Positions 25,862 through 35,657 of a DNA stretch of 64,000 nt are shown here, in pieces. Both the position numbers and the translations under genes were made by a program. The notes below the pieces were generated by a model. That model saw only the letters and a program-made list of their open reading frames with translations, had not been told where the DNA came from and made no database searches. The stretch is from Pedobacter schmidteae (GTDB lineage: Bacteria > Bacteroidota > Bacteroidia > Sphingobacteriales > Sphingobacteriaceae). Numbering within the stretch: position 1 is the stretch's first letter; the number at the start of each line of letters is the position of its first letter. Location of the stretch: assembly GCA_945901155.1 (NCBI GenBank), contig CAMDKO010000002.1, positions 1-64,000 of the forward strand. The letters are read 5' to 3'.

Positions 25862-28099
25862 ATGAGTACGCAATTAACGCAGCTTGAATTAAATCAATAT
25901 ACCATCCGGTTTTGGAAGTGGATCATTGGAGTTATTGCGTTTGGAGCAATCCTGATCTTCAGCATCGGACTTGGTCTTTTTGGTAGGCTACCTGACCTGA
26001 GGGCATTGGAAAATCCCAAAAGCAATCAGGCATCAGAGGTAATTTCAGATGACAATGTCGTATTAGGGACTTATTATGTACAAAACCGTTCCAATGTACG
26101 TTATGATGAAATTTCACCCAATGTTATAAATGCGTTAATTGCAACAGAAGACATCCGTTTTTACAACCATTCAGGAATTGATTTTAAACGAACCTTCACT
26201 GTCATATTCTATAACCTGTTAGGAAAAAGGCAAGGGGCAAGCACCATTACACAGCAACTTGCCTTAAATCTATTTTCTAAAGAAGGTCGTTCAAAAAATT
26301 TCATCAAACGGCTTGTTCAAAAATCTCAGGAACTTATAGTTGCGGTTAAACTTGAGCGTCAGTATACTAAGGAAGAAATTATTACAATGTATCTTAATAC
26401 TGTAGATTTTGGGTCATACAATACATTTGGAATCAAATCTGCCGCTAGAACATATTTCAGTACTACTCCCGACAAGCTTGAGCCTGAACAGGCAGCAATT
26501 TTGATCGGAATGCTAAAAGGGCCTTCACTGTATAACCCATATCGCAACCCTGAAAGAGCATTTCTACGAAGAAATACAGTGATAGAAAATATGAGTAAGG
26601 CAAATTACATAAGTGATACTGAAGAAGAACGCCTGAAAACAATACCCTTAAAACTTGTATTTAATCCTTCAGATCATAACGAAGGTTCAGCACCTTACTT
26701 CAGGGCTGTATTAAAGAAAGATATTCAGCTAACCCTCGAAGAAAATTCTATTTACAAAGCTGATGGTACACCATATGATCTTGATAGAGACGGTTTAAAG
26801 ATTTACACCACCTTGAATTCACATATGCAGAATTATGCTGAACAAGCGCAGCAGGAATATCTTAAAATACTACAGGTACAGTTCAACAACTCATGGAATG
26901 GTCGCGACCCCTTTAATTTCAAAGAGGCCAAGAGTCTTATCGATCAGGGAATGCGCCGCTCAGACAGATATCAGCAATTAAAAGCAGAAGGAAAAACGGA
27001 AGAGGAAATCCTGCAAAATTTCAGGATACCAACTCGCATGAGTGTTTTCAGCTGGCGAGGAGAAATAGACACCCTCATGCGGCCACTCGATTCTATCAAA
27101 TACTATAAACTGATGCTCCGAAATGCCGTTATGTCAATGGAGCCTCAAACCGGCTATATTCGGGCTTGGGTAGGGGGAACTAACTTCACCCATTTCAAGT
27201 ATGATCAGGTAAAAATGGGGACGAGGCAAGTTGGTTCTACTGCAAAGCCTTTTACCTATGCCGTTGCAATTGGTAATGGAGGTTTTTCGCCTTGCTATAC
27301 CGTAGCAAATGAACCTGTAAGTATAGATGCAGGCGATGGCACCTCCTGGACTCCAAAAGCATACAATCCAATACCTGGCAACCTCACTCTGAAAAAGGCA
27401 CTGGCAAATTCTCAAAACTATGTAACGGCCTACATGATGAAACAAGTAGGGCAAACTGCAGTTGCAACTCTTACAAAGAACATGGGAATAACAAGCGATG
27501 TTCCGGCAGTCCCATCAATTTGTCTGGGTTCATTTGATGCTTCGGTATATGACATGGTTGGAGCCTACTCTGTGTTCGTAAACCACGGAGTTTGGACAGA
27601 GCCAATCTATCTTTTGCGAATTGAGGACAAGAACGGAAACCTTATTTACGAACGTAGACCAAAGGTTAAAGTTGTACTAGATGAACAAACCGCCTATGTA
27701 ATGACGGATATGCTTCAAGCTGTTGTTAAAGAAGGAACTGGAGTAAGACTAGGATGGAAATACAAACTAACAAACCCAATTGGTGGAAAAACTGGAACTA
27801 CACAAAATAATTCAGATGGCTGGTTTATGGGAATTACTCCTGAACTTGTAACCGGAGTATGGACAGGTGCAGAAGATAGAGCGATCCATTTTAGTTCAAC
27901 AAATTTTGGAGAAGGCGCAAATACTGCACTTCCAATATTTGCGCTCTACATGCAAAAGGTTTATGCAGATCCTAAGTTAAAATATACCAAAGGTGATTTT
28001 CCGCTACCCAAGGGAGGCATCGCAACTACCATCGACTGTGGCGCCTACACACAGCAACAAGCCGGAGAATCTGAGCTGGATAAAAAACTTGGCTTTTAA
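25862..28099 (+). CDS. Bifunctional class A penicillin-binding protein (PBP1A type)
   Basis: Inner-membrane peptidoglycan synthase with both polymerase and cross-linking activity. A 745-residue chain: cytoplasmic start, one membrane helix (about 18-40), a GT51 glycosyltransferase domain (EDIRFYNHSGID, GASTITQQLALNLF, KEEIITMYLNTVDFG) and a transpeptidase domain with the three canonical motifs, STAK (GSTAKPF), SQN (ANSQNYVT) and KTGT (GGKTGTT). All catalytic residues are present. It follows porW by 12 nt, and uvrC follows 36 nt later. Confidence 0.97.
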   Translation: MSTQLTQLELNQYTIRFWKWIIGVIAFGAILIFSIGLGLFGRLPDLRALENPKSNQASEVISDDNVVLGTYYVQNRSNVRYDEISPNVINALIATEDIRFYNHSGIDFKRTFTVIFYNLLGKRQGASTITQQLALNLFSKEGRSKNFIKRLVQKSQELIVAVKLERQYTKEEIITMYLNTVDFGSYNTFGIKSAARTYFSTTPDKLEPEQAAILIGMLKGPSLYNPYRNPERAFLRRNTVIENMSKANYISDTEEERLKTIPLKLVFNPSDHNEGSAPYFRAVLKKDIQLTLEENSIYKADGTPYDLDRDGLKIYTTLNSHMQNYAEQAQQEYLKILQVQFNNSWNGRDPFNFKEAKSLIDQGMRRSDRYQQLKAEGKTEEEILQNFRIPTRMSVFSWRGEIDTLMRPLDSIKYYKLMLRNAVMSMEPQTGYIRAWVGGTNFTHFKYDQVKMGTRQVGSTAKPFTYAVAIGNGGFSPCYTVANEPVSIDAGDGTSWTPKAYNPIPGNLTLKKALANSQNYVTAYMMKQVGQTAVATLTKNMGITSDVPAVPSICLGSFDASVYDMVGAYSVFVNHGVWTEPIYLLRIEDKNGNLIYERRPKVKVVLDEQTAYVMTDMLQAVVKEGTGVRLGWKYKLTNPIGGKTGTTQNNSDGWFMGITPELVTGVWTGAEDRAIHFSSTNFGEGANTALPIFALYMQKVYADPKLKYTKGDFPLPKGGIATTIDCGAYTQQQAGESELDKKLGF

Positions 28100-28135
28100 G
28101 AAACAAGCCCGGCACTTATCTGATCATAGCCCCTA

Positions 28136-29935
28136 ATGAAAAAATTTGATTACCGATCTGACTTAAAAAATATACCCCAAAAACCTGGGGTATATCAGTT
28201 TTGGTCTGAATCTGAAGAATTGATCTACATTGGGAAGGCAAAAAATCTGAAGAACAGGGTTTCTTCCTATTTCAATAAAGATAATTTTCGGATCAATGCA
28301 AAGACAAGAGTACTGGTAAGTAAAGTTAAAAAAGTCACTTTTACTATTGTTGATACAGAAATCGATGCCTGGTTATTGGAAAATAGCCTGATAAAGAAAC
28401 ATCAGCCAAGGTATAATATCTTATTGAAGGATGATAAAACCTATCCCTGGATCATCATAAAAAATGAAAAATTCCCACGTATATTCTGGACCAGAAAAAT
28501 CATAAGAGACGGATCAACCTATTTTGGCCCCTATGCTTCTGTTGGCATGATGCATACCATACTTGGGATGATCAAAGAGATATATCCTTTAAGAACATGT
28601 AGTTTGCCTCTTTCACTTGCAAATATAAATGCGGGTAAATTCAGGGTATGCCTTGAATATCAGATAGGTAATTGCAAGGGCCCTTGCCAGGCTTTTCAAA
28701 AAGAGGAGGACTATGATCAAAGTATTTCAGAAATAAAAGATATCCTAAATGGAAAGACTGGTGCAGTAATCAAAAGACTAAGAAAACAACTTGATGATTC
28801 AGTTGCAGAGCTAAATTTTGAGCTGTCACACAGACTTAAGTCTAAGTATGATCTTCTGGCCCATTACCAGAGTAAATCAACCATTGTTAATTCATCCATT
28901 ACCGATGTTGATGTATTTAGCATCGCAACAGATGAAAAACATGCATTTGTCAACTTTCTGAAAGTAATGAATGGTACCGTTATTCAAACCCAAACCCTGG
29001 AGATGAAAAAACGATTGGATGAAACCGACCAAGAACTTTTAAGCATTGCCATTACCGAATTTAGAACTAGATTTGATAGCCATTCAAAAGAGATCATCGT
29101 ACCCTTTGAAATGGATTTTCCCGATTCTGGAATCAAATTTATAGTGCCGAAATTGGGTGAGAAGAAAAAATTGCTGGAACTATCTCAGAAGAATGTACTA
29201 TTCTTTAAACGCGAAAAACTAGATCAGTACGAAAAGTTAAATCCGGAATTAAGAACCGACCGTTTACTGGAGCAGATGAAGAAAGACCTGCGCCTCAATC
29301 AGTTACCCAGACATATCGAATGTTTTGACAATTCAAATTTCCAGGGAAAATTTCCCGTATCAGCCATAGTAGTTTTTAAGGATGCCAAACCTTCTAAGAA
29401 AGATTACCGGCACTTTAATGTTCAAACAGTTGAAGGGCCTGATGATTTTGCAACGATGGAGGAAGCTGTATTCAGAAGATACCGTAGAATACTGGATGAA
29501 AAAGAAACACTTCCGCAATTAATTATTATTGATGGTGGAAAAGGACAACTTTCATCTGCAATAAAAAGTCTGAAAAAATTGGGGATAGAGAAAGAGGTTT
29601 CCATCATTGGAATTGCTAAACGACTAGAGGAGCTGTATTATCCTGGAGACCAATACCCATTGTATTTGGATAAAAAATCAGAAACCTTAAAGATCATTCA
29701 ACAACTTAGGGATGAAGCACACCGCTTTGGTATTACGTTTCACAGAAAAATACGAAATAAGGCAACTTTAGGGACCGAACTAGAACGCGTGCCCGGTATT
29801 GGAAGAACCACTGCAGAGAAGCTATTAAGGCATTTCAAATCTGTAAAAAAAATACGGGAATCTACAGAAGCAGAATTACTTGAAATATTAAACAAGACTC
29901 AGGCAGTTTCGCTTATAAACTACTTCAAACAATAA
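28136..29935 (+). CDS. uvrC: UvrABC excinuclease subunit C
   Basis: Nucleotide-excision repair nuclease that cuts both sides of the lesion. In order: GIY-YIG domain (PGVYQFW, LIYIGKAKNLKNRV), a Cys-rich stretch (CLEYQIGNCKGPC), the UVR region near residues 205-240, the RNase H-like C-terminal nuclease (HIECFDNSNFQG, LIIIDGGKGQL, DEAHRFGITFHR) and a final helix-hairpin-helix (VPGIGRTTAEKLL). At 599 residues it is a usual length. Convergent with gldN, with a hairpin in between. Confidence 0.98.
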   Translation: MKKFDYRSDLKNIPQKPGVYQFWSESEELIYIGKAKNLKNRVSSYFNKDNFRINAKTRVLVSKVKKVTFTIVDTEIDAWLLENSLIKKHQPRYNILLKDDKTYPWIIIKNEKFPRIFWTRKIIRDGSTYFGPYASVGMMHTILGMIKEIYPLRTCSLPLSLANINAGKFRVCLEYQIGNCKGPCQAFQKEEDYDQSISEIKDILNGKTGAVIKRLRKQLDDSVAELNFELSHRLKSKYDLLAHYQSKSTIVNSSITDVDVFSIATDEKHAFVNFLKVMNGTVIQTQTLEMKKRLDETDQELLSIAITEFRTRFDSHSKEIIVPFEMDFPDSGIKFIVPKLGEKKKLLELSQKNVLFFKREKLDQYEKLNPELRTDRLLEQMKKDLRLNQLPRHIECFDNSNFQGKFPVSAIVVFKDAKPSKKDYRHFNVQTVEGPDDFATMEEAVFRRYRRILDEKETLPQLIIIDGGKGQLSSAIKSLKKLGIEKEVSIIGIAKRLEELYYPGDQYPLYLDKKSETLKIIQQLRDEAHRFGITFHRKIRNKATLGTELERVPGIGRTTAEKLLRHFKSVKKIRESTEAELLEILNKTQAVSLINYFKQ

Positions 29936-29970
29936 AGCCAGCAAAAAATAAATTCTGCCGGCTTCTTTAA
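29935..29970. terminator. Hairpin between convergent uvrC and gldN
   Basis: AAGCCAGCA (29935-29943) and TGCCGGCTT (29956-29964) pair with one mismatch, 12-nt loop, followed by CTTTAACATTTTTC on the plus strand. Likely terminates uvrC, possibly gldN on the other strand. Its first base overlaps the uvrC stop. Confidence 0.5.
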
Positions 29971-29987
29971 CATTTTTCATGGTATGA

Positions 29988-30854
29988 TTAGAACGACCAA
30001 AGGTCATGTTCAAAGTCCATCAATGCTTTTTTAATCCTTTCCGATTCATAAAGTCGTTCAATTCCTATAGCGTAATCTTTAATCCGAAGATCTTGAGGAT
30101 TAGATTCTTTAACTATATAACTTGAAAATATACGCTTAATAAATACATCGTCATAGCTCAGACCAGTTGCATCATTATTTCGATTAACAACCTCTTTGGT
30201 AACTAAAAGATTACGGGCTTCTGGGAAATAGATCCAGAAAGCAGGCTGCTCATCAAATGCTTGACCTGCTGCAGAAATTCTAACCATGGGTGCAATTCCT
30301 ACAATTCTTGGCTCAAATACGGATCGCTGCTTATCAAAGATCCAATCTTCTTTAATACGAAATTTAATAATACTATCCGGATTGAATTCTCCAGCTGTAA
30401 CTACTGTACCGGTCTGATTTCCATTTTTATCAAAAATAGGAACCAATACGCTATCGGCAAATCTTGCCATTGCTTCCTCTGGTTTCAAAGCAAGAGAAAA
30501 CTCATCGCCATTTACATCATTTTTTGTACTGCTTGCATCATATGCGGTAAGCTCACCCGCCTGAATCGCATCAGTAAGAATAGTAATTAACCTAGATTTA
30601 GGAGATGCAAAGCTCATATTCACCTTATCACGAAGATCAATTTCCCTCCAAACACGTTTACTAAACATCACATCAGATGCTCTTAAACCCGCATAGGGAG
30701 ATACTCTGGCATTCAGGACATTGGTCTTCTGATAAAAGCCATCAACCGGCTTTTCAGCTGGTTTAGGCTTAGTTTTATTAGTTAAATTCGGAGCTTGTGC
30801 ACTCAGACGCAAAGTACAGGCTATAAGAATCAAGGCAAAAATTATCTTTTTCAT
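29988..30854 (-). CDS. gldN: Type IX secretion/gliding protein GldN
   Basis: A 288-residue periplasmic protein (PorN in Porphyromonas) with a signal peptide (MKKIIFALILIACTLRLSAQ). The mature part contains the family block DVMFSKRVWREIDLRDKVN and the C-terminal FSSYIVKESNPQDLRIKDY. It assembles with GldK into the large ring of the secretion machine under the outer membrane. Last gene of gldK-L-M-N, 5 nt after gldM. Confidence 0.94.
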   Translation of the reverse strand: MKKIIFALILIACTLRLSAQAPNLTNKTKPKPAEKPVDGFYQKTNVLNARVSPYAGLRASDVMFSKRVWREIDLRDKVNMSFASPKSRLITILTDAIQAGELTAYDASSTKNDVNGDEFSLALKPEEAMARFADSVLVPIFDKNGNQTGTVVTAGEFNPDSIIKFRIKEDWIFDKQRSVFEPRIVGIAPMVRISAAGQAFDEQPAFWIYFPEARNLLVTKEVVNRNNDATGLSYDDVFIKRIFSSYIVKESNPQDLRIKDYAIGIERLYESERIKKALMDFEHDLWSF

Positions 30855-30859
30855 GCCAA

Positions 30860-32395
30860 TTAATTTGCTTTAAAGGCCATTGGATCAAGCTGCCTTTGAG
30901 TTCCATCAGGACCCACAGCAACAATATCATCAAAAATTACACGGGTTCCGGGAGTCACTGCGGCAATAGCAGCACGCATTTGCGGGCTAAAGGTATTACC
31001 TGTGGCTTGCAGCACTACAACGTCTGCACGTGGCCTGGCAATGACCAAACTAAATCTGGTCACATCAAATTTTGCATCAAAATCAAATTGATCGAGGATA
31101 GCAAAAATAGATGCTTGACCTTTTATTATAACAGAACTAATGCTTCCACCTGTTTTACCAGCAAATTTCGCTTTCGGATCAGGGATACGCTTAACACGAA
31201 AATCACTTGAACCAATATTTTGAACTTTACCATCAATATTTGCAGATACATTTACTTTAGCAACAGATCCTGCTGAAGTAACATTAACTGTATACTTACC
31301 ATTAGAACCAGAAATAGAGCCACCGTTTATTGTAATAGATAAATTCTCTTTGGGTATACCAGGTGCAGAAATAGAAACAGGGTTCGGTACTCCTACATAA
31401 AATACGTTCATTTTATCTGGCGAAACCACCACTGAAGGACGAGATACTTGATATTTTTGTTCTGGAGTAGTATAAGATTTTATAGTACCATCAGTTTGCT
31501 TCACGCGAACAATACCAGACCAGCTAAAAATACCTTCCTTGTTTGTGCTAACAGTGTAAGTACCCTTTCCATCTTTTATCTGAAGCCTAGAGCCTCCAAC
31601 TGTAATGTCTGGACTAGATTTTGAATCTGATGCGGTCAAGAATACTTCAGCTGTATAAGGCTGGCCCATAATCAAATAAGATGTAGGCGCAACAGCCACG
31701 GCAGAGAATTGATCCAAATTAACAATTGCAATATCCATTTTGCCAAGAAGTCGTTTCACCATTTCAGACTCTGCGTTCTTTATATCAGCCTGAATTTTAG
31801 CTAATGCTGTTATTGCTGCAGTAAGAGGAATACCATCACCAAAATTTGCTTGCTCCCAGCTTTTGCTAACCCCTCCAGAAGTTTTTATAGGATCTTTAGC
31901 TTCTAACGAAAAATTAACACTTTCACGTTCCTTTGGGTCAAGAAGACCAAGTAACTTCGCTCGAGTATCATTAATTTTTTTCTTTAGAATTGAAGCGCGA
32001 TTATCATTAATCATTAATCGCGGTGATATGTCCAGATTATCTCTTTTAGAGATATCTCCAGTCTCCTTATTATAACCACCACCTTCTTTTTCAAAAAGGT
32101 TTTTCAGTTCAACTACATATCCCTCAAGATCTTTGCTATAAGAACTAGCTAATTTAGCTTTATCATAAATAGGCCGTGCTCTAACAGGCTCGTTTTTAAG
32201 CTTAGTGGCTTCAAATGAAGCATAGGTGCCATCAACGCCGCTTTGAACATTTTCTGTTGAAGCATTCAAGCTATTCGTTAAATTTTTAAAGGCATCTAAT
32301 ATGGAGTCGCTGACATTCAGCGCTACTAAACCTAGTAAAACAAGGTAAAGTATTCCAATCATTTTCTGCCTTGGGGTTTCTTTACCTCCAGCCAT
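30860..32395 (-). CDS. gldM: Type IX secretion/gliding motor protein GldM
   Basis: A 511-residue inner-membrane protein with a single N-terminal helix (MIGILYLVLLGLVALNVS) preceded by AGGKETPRQK, then a long periplasmic shaft with several beta-rich repeats. This short-helix plus long-periplasm layout and the starting MAGGKETPRQKMIG are characteristic. GldM and GldL form the proton-driven motor that powers gliding and secretion. It lies between gldL (46 nt) and gldN. Confidence 0.96.
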   Translation of the reverse strand: MAGGKETPRQKMIGILYLVLLGLVALNVSDSILDAFKNLTNSLNASTENVQSGVDGTYASFEATKLKNEPVRARPIYDKAKLASSYSKDLEGYVVELKNLFEKEGGGYNKETGDISKRDNLDISPRLMINDNRASILKKKINDTRAKLLGLLDPKERESVNFSLEAKDPIKTSGGVSKSWEQANFGDGIPLTAAITALAKIQADIKNAESEMVKRLLGKMDIAIVNLDQFSAVAVAPTSYLIMGQPYTAEVFLTASDSKSSPDITVGGSRLQIKDGKGTYTVSTNKEGIFSWSGIVRVKQTDGTIKSYTTPEQKYQVSRPSVVVSPDKMNVFYVGVPNPVSISAPGIPKENLSITINGGSISGSNGKYTVNVTSAGSVAKVNVSANIDGKVQNIGSSDFRVKRIPDPKAKFAGKTGGSISSVIIKGQASIFAILDQFDFDAKFDVTRFSLVIARPRADVVVLQATGNTFSPQMRAAIAAVTPGTRVIFDDIVAVGPDGTQRQLDPMAFKAN

Positions 32396-32441
32396 GTAAT
32401 TTTATTTAAAATTTTTAAACTTATATTATTTACACAAACAA

Positions 32442-33236
32442 TTATGATTTGACAGGCTGATTCATTGCTGACAACATATTTCCATAAACTGAATTTAGGG
32501 AAGATAAGTTCTTAGCAAGTTTGCCAACTTCATCTTTAAACTGTTTAGAATCCTCCATTGAGTCATTGAAATTTTGCATAGTCATTGAAAGATTTTGATA
32601 GAATTTATTCATTGATTTTAAATGGGCACTTGAATCTTGTAACTCCAATTCATACACTGCATTCAAAGCGGATATGTTTTTAGCAAGTGCATTTACTTGC
32701 TCATGATACGATTTTGAATCAATATTAGTTTCTGAAATTTCCTTAAGACTTACAGTTGCTTTTTCAAATGCCTGATTAAGAGAATCAAAACTTCCGGATG
32801 CTGTTTTAACTTTTGCAGCAAGCTCAGTTGTAGCACTTGCTGTATCGGCAATACCTGATATTGCTGAAACTTTATCTCCGAACGTGCGCAAACCTGTCCC
32901 AAGACTTTCAATAAGTTCAGGACCAATTTTAGCATCATTCAACATTTTATCCAATGCCGCTGTTGAAGAGGCTGAACCAACAGATGATGAGCGCGATACT
33001 TCACCTTTAAATTCTTCATTAAGCTCTGGATATACCTTTGTCCAGTCTGGTTCTTTAGCATCTGGTAGAAAACCCAAACCAAAAAACAAAAGAGCCTCTG
33101 TAATTAAACCTACGGCAATCATATATTCACCACCCTTCCAATGTAGAATCTTGAACATCAAACCAACGATTACAATGGAGGCACCCCATGAGATTAAGGA
33201 ATTGATACCTAGTTTAAATTTTTTCTTTTGAGCCAT
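32442..33236 (-). CDS. gldL: Type IX secretion/gliding motor protein GldL
   Basis: A 264-residue protein with two membrane helices at the N-terminus (INSLISWGASIVIVGLMFKILHW and YMIAVGLITEALLFFGLGF) followed by a long cytoplasmic helical region. A conserved acidic residue lies in the second helix (TEALLFF), the expected proton-relay Glu. The long cytoplasmic part carries repeated helices with a repeated KNLSSLNSVY/KNISALNAVY motif. It is the GldM partner. Confidence 0.95.
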   Translation of the reverse strand: MAQKKKFKLGINSLISWGASIVIVGLMFKILHWKGGEYMIAVGLITEALLFFGLGFLPDAKEPDWTKVYPELNEEFKGEVSRSSSVGSASSTAALDKMLNDAKIGPELIESLGTGLRTFGDKVSAISGIADTASATTELAAKVKTASGSFDSLNQAFEKATVSLKEISETNIDSKSYHEQVNALAKNISALNAVYELELQDSSAHLKSMNKFYQNLSMTMQNFNDSMEDSKQFKDEVGKLAKNLSSLNSVYGNMLSAMNQPVKS

Positions 33237-33274
33237 AACTTTATTTTCTAATTTTAAATTGGATAATTTTAGGT

Positions 33275-34600
33275 TTATAGTTTGTCTTTTATATCACGAC
33301 CTTGGAATTTTGTAATACAACGGAACCCGATATAAGATTTTGAAGTATCTTGGTATTCAAAGCTACTTGCTGAATTTTGAAGGAAGTAGCCTATATCTTT
33401 CCATGAACCACCACGAACAACTTTACGTTTCAAAACTTCAGGATCATTTGATTTAGCTTCATAGCTAAATGATGGATTCAAATCATGTGTAAATGTTGAT
33501 GCTGACTCGTCAAATGCAGATGAAGTCCATTCTGCAACATTTCCCGCCATATTATATAAACCAAAATCATTTGGATAATAGGCCTTTACATTCACAGTGG
33601 TTGGTCCGCCATCATCAATATAATTACCACGTCCGGGCTTAAAATTAGCCATTAAGCACCCTTTTGCATTTCTTATATATGGTCCTCCCCATGGGAAAGT
33701 TGTACCTATCCTACCGCCACGTGCAGCATATTCAAACTCTGCCTCAGTAGGGAGTTCATAATCGGCTCTCTTTGGAAGGCGACGACTATCTTTATAGGCA
33801 TCATTCAAACGAGTTCTCCAAACTGTAAAAGCACGTGCCTGACGCCAATTTACACCAACTACAGGATAATTAGCATAAGCAGGATGCGAGAAATACCCCT
33901 TAACCATTGGCTCATTCTGTGCATAAGCAAAGTCAGATAACCATACTAACGTATCCGGATAAACTCCTACTGTATCTCTGAGAATGAAATCAGAACGTTT
34001 TGAAGTTAGATTATTTCTATTATTCGCCGCATCCCTTAACTTCATAATGGCGAAATTATATTTGATCATTCTTACATCAACTTCATTCCTATCGAAGACT
34101 TTATCATCTCCTTGATAATACATAGCCTGCAATTTGGCACCGTTTGCTGATGCCCCTTTCCCTTTCTTTCCACCCCAAATAGCACTTCCATTTCCAACTT
34201 TTTTCCAGTTGATATATTTTTTACCTGCAGCATTAGGATCTGCCTGTCCCTTTGGTTTAATATAATATTGATCATCCTGAAGATAATTGGAAATAGCAAT
34301 TGAATCGCGAACCCAGTTCACAAACTGACGGTATTCTTTATTGCTAATCTCGGTTTCATCCATATAAAAAGCCTGAACTGTAACCTGCTTTTTCTGTGAA
34401 ATCTGCGCAAAAGTTATATCCTGATCAGTCTGACCCATAATAAAAGTTCCAGCTGGAATATAAACCATCCCAAATGGAACCTCCTTGTTCTTAAACTTCT
34501 TAATTGCAACACCAACCAATTCACCATTTGTCCCACCTTTACCACAGCTAGAGGCTAAAATGACCAGAGCCGCAAGTGCGATATAGTATATTTTTTTCAT
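33275..34600 (-). CDS. gldK: Type IX secretion/gliding lipoprotein GldK
   Basis: A 441-residue lipoprotein: leader MKKIYYIALAALVILASSC with lipobox ASSC. I chose the ATG at 34600; the frame extends three codons to a TTG. The mature part is a formylglycine-generating-enzyme (sulfatase-modifying) type domain: GMVYIPAGTFIMGQT, FYMDETEISNKEYRQFV, LPTEAEFEYAARGG, NMAGNVAEWTSSAF, VVRGGSWKD. In this family the fold is structural (PorK ring), not known to act as an enzyme. A TACTTTG stretch at 34786-34792 on the minus strand resembles a -7 box and would give a leader of about 185 nt. Confidence 0.96.
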   Translation of the reverse strand: MKKIYYIALAALVILASSCGKGGTNGELVGVAIKKFKNKEVPFGMVYIPAGTFIMGQTDQDITFAQISQKKQVTVQAFYMDETEISNKEYRQFVNWVRDSIAISNYLQDDQYYIKPKGQADPNAAGKKYINWKKVGNGSAIWGGKKGKGASANGAKLQAMYYQGDDKVFDRNEVDVRMIKYNFAIMKLRDAANNRNNLTSKRSDFILRDTVGVYPDTLVWLSDFAYAQNEPMVKGYFSHPAYANYPVVGVNWRQARAFTVWRTRLNDAYKDSRRLPKRADYELPTEAEFEYAARGGRIGTTFPWGGPYIRNAKGCLMANFKPGRGNYIDDGGPTTVNVKAYYPNDFGLYNMAGNVAEWTSSAFDESASTFTHDLNPSFSYEAKSNDPEVLKRKVVRGGSWKDIGYFLQNSASSFEYQDTSKSYIGFRCITKFQGRDIKDKL

Positions 34601-34872
34601 TTCAAACAATTCCAGTTTAGCTTTTTTTCAATAAAACAATTTCAAAGATAATAAAATTTATAAAACTATATACGATTAAAACTAATCCATCTGCTTAAAA
34701 TGACAGCATTAGATATAATATCAATCTTAAAACTAAATAAAATAATTATTAAAAGGGCAAAATAAAGCATCTGTTTTGAATGCGGCAAAGTATTTTGATA
34801 ATACTTTCACATTCATCTAAAGGTTGCTAAAATTTCAAATAAATTTTTCTGGACAATTCATAGGTGAGATTT

Positions 34873-35652
34873 TTACTTATTAACCTGTTTAATATATTGC
34901 TCCAAAGCCATCGTCATACTAGGTGCTTCAGGAGTTGGTGCGGGTATATTCATAACTAATTCATGCTCAAGAACTGCTTTATGCGTGCTAGCTCCAAAGG
35001 CAGCAATACGGGTGAAATTTTGTTTAAAATCAGGGAAGTTGATAAATAAAGAATGAATGCTGCTTGGACTAAAGAATGCAATCACATCATAAAACACCTC
35101 TGCCAGATCTGAAAGATCACTGCAAACAGTATGAAATAGCACGGCAGTTTTAAAATCATACCCGTTATCATTCAGAAATTTTTGAGTTTCTTCAGCTGCA
35201 ACATCCGAGCATGGATATAAAAACTTCTCGGTAGTATGCTTTTTAAGAACCTCTGCAAGGTCGGCAGCAGTTTGTTTCCCAAAAAATATCTTCCTCTTCC
35301 TATATTGAATATATTTTTGAAGGTAAAGCGCAATCGTTTCTGAAATACAAAAGTATTTCATATCGGCAGGGACATCAAAGCGCAGCTCTTCACAAATTCT
35401 AAAAAAATGATCTGCTGAATTTTTGCTGGTAAAAATAACAGCTGTGAAATCTGCCAAATTGATCTTTTCTTTCCTGAATTCTTTTCCAGGAACACCCTCA
35501 ACATGAATAAAGGACCTAAAGTCAATTTTCAGATTATATTTTTTTGCCAAATCAAAATATGGCGATTTGTCGGAATCCGGCTTTGGTAACGTAACCAGGA
35601 TGCTTTTTACTTTCCTTGGTTTCTCAGTTGAAGATATTTGCATATTTTTCAT
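34873..35652 (-). CDS. hemD: Uroporphyrinogen-III synthase
   Basis: Closes hydroxymethylbilane to uroporphyrinogen III in haem synthesis; cytoplasmic. The 259-residue protein has the two-lobed HemD layout: SILVTLPKPD at the start, TAVIFTSKNSADHFF, then FLYPCSDVAAEETQKFL, VIAFFSPSSIHSLF and RIAAFGASTHKAV. These match the HemD family although overall identity in this family is low. It begins 5 nt after the DUF4271 gene, so it shares its transcript. HemW is encoded separately 3 kb away. Confidence 0.88.
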   Translation of the reverse strand: MKNMQISSTEKPRKVKSILVTLPKPDSDKSPYFDLAKKYNLKIDFRSFIHVEGVPGKEFRKEKINLADFTAVIFTSKNSADHFFRICEELRFDVPADMKYFCISETIALYLQKYIQYRKRKIFFGKQTAADLAEVLKKHTTEKFLYPCSDVAAEETQKFLNDNGYDFKTAVLFHTVCSDLSDLAEVFYDVIAFFSPSSIHSLFINFPDFKQNFTRIAAFGASTHKAVLEHELVMNIPAPTPEAPSMTMALEQYIKQVNK

Positions 35653-35657
35653 GGGGC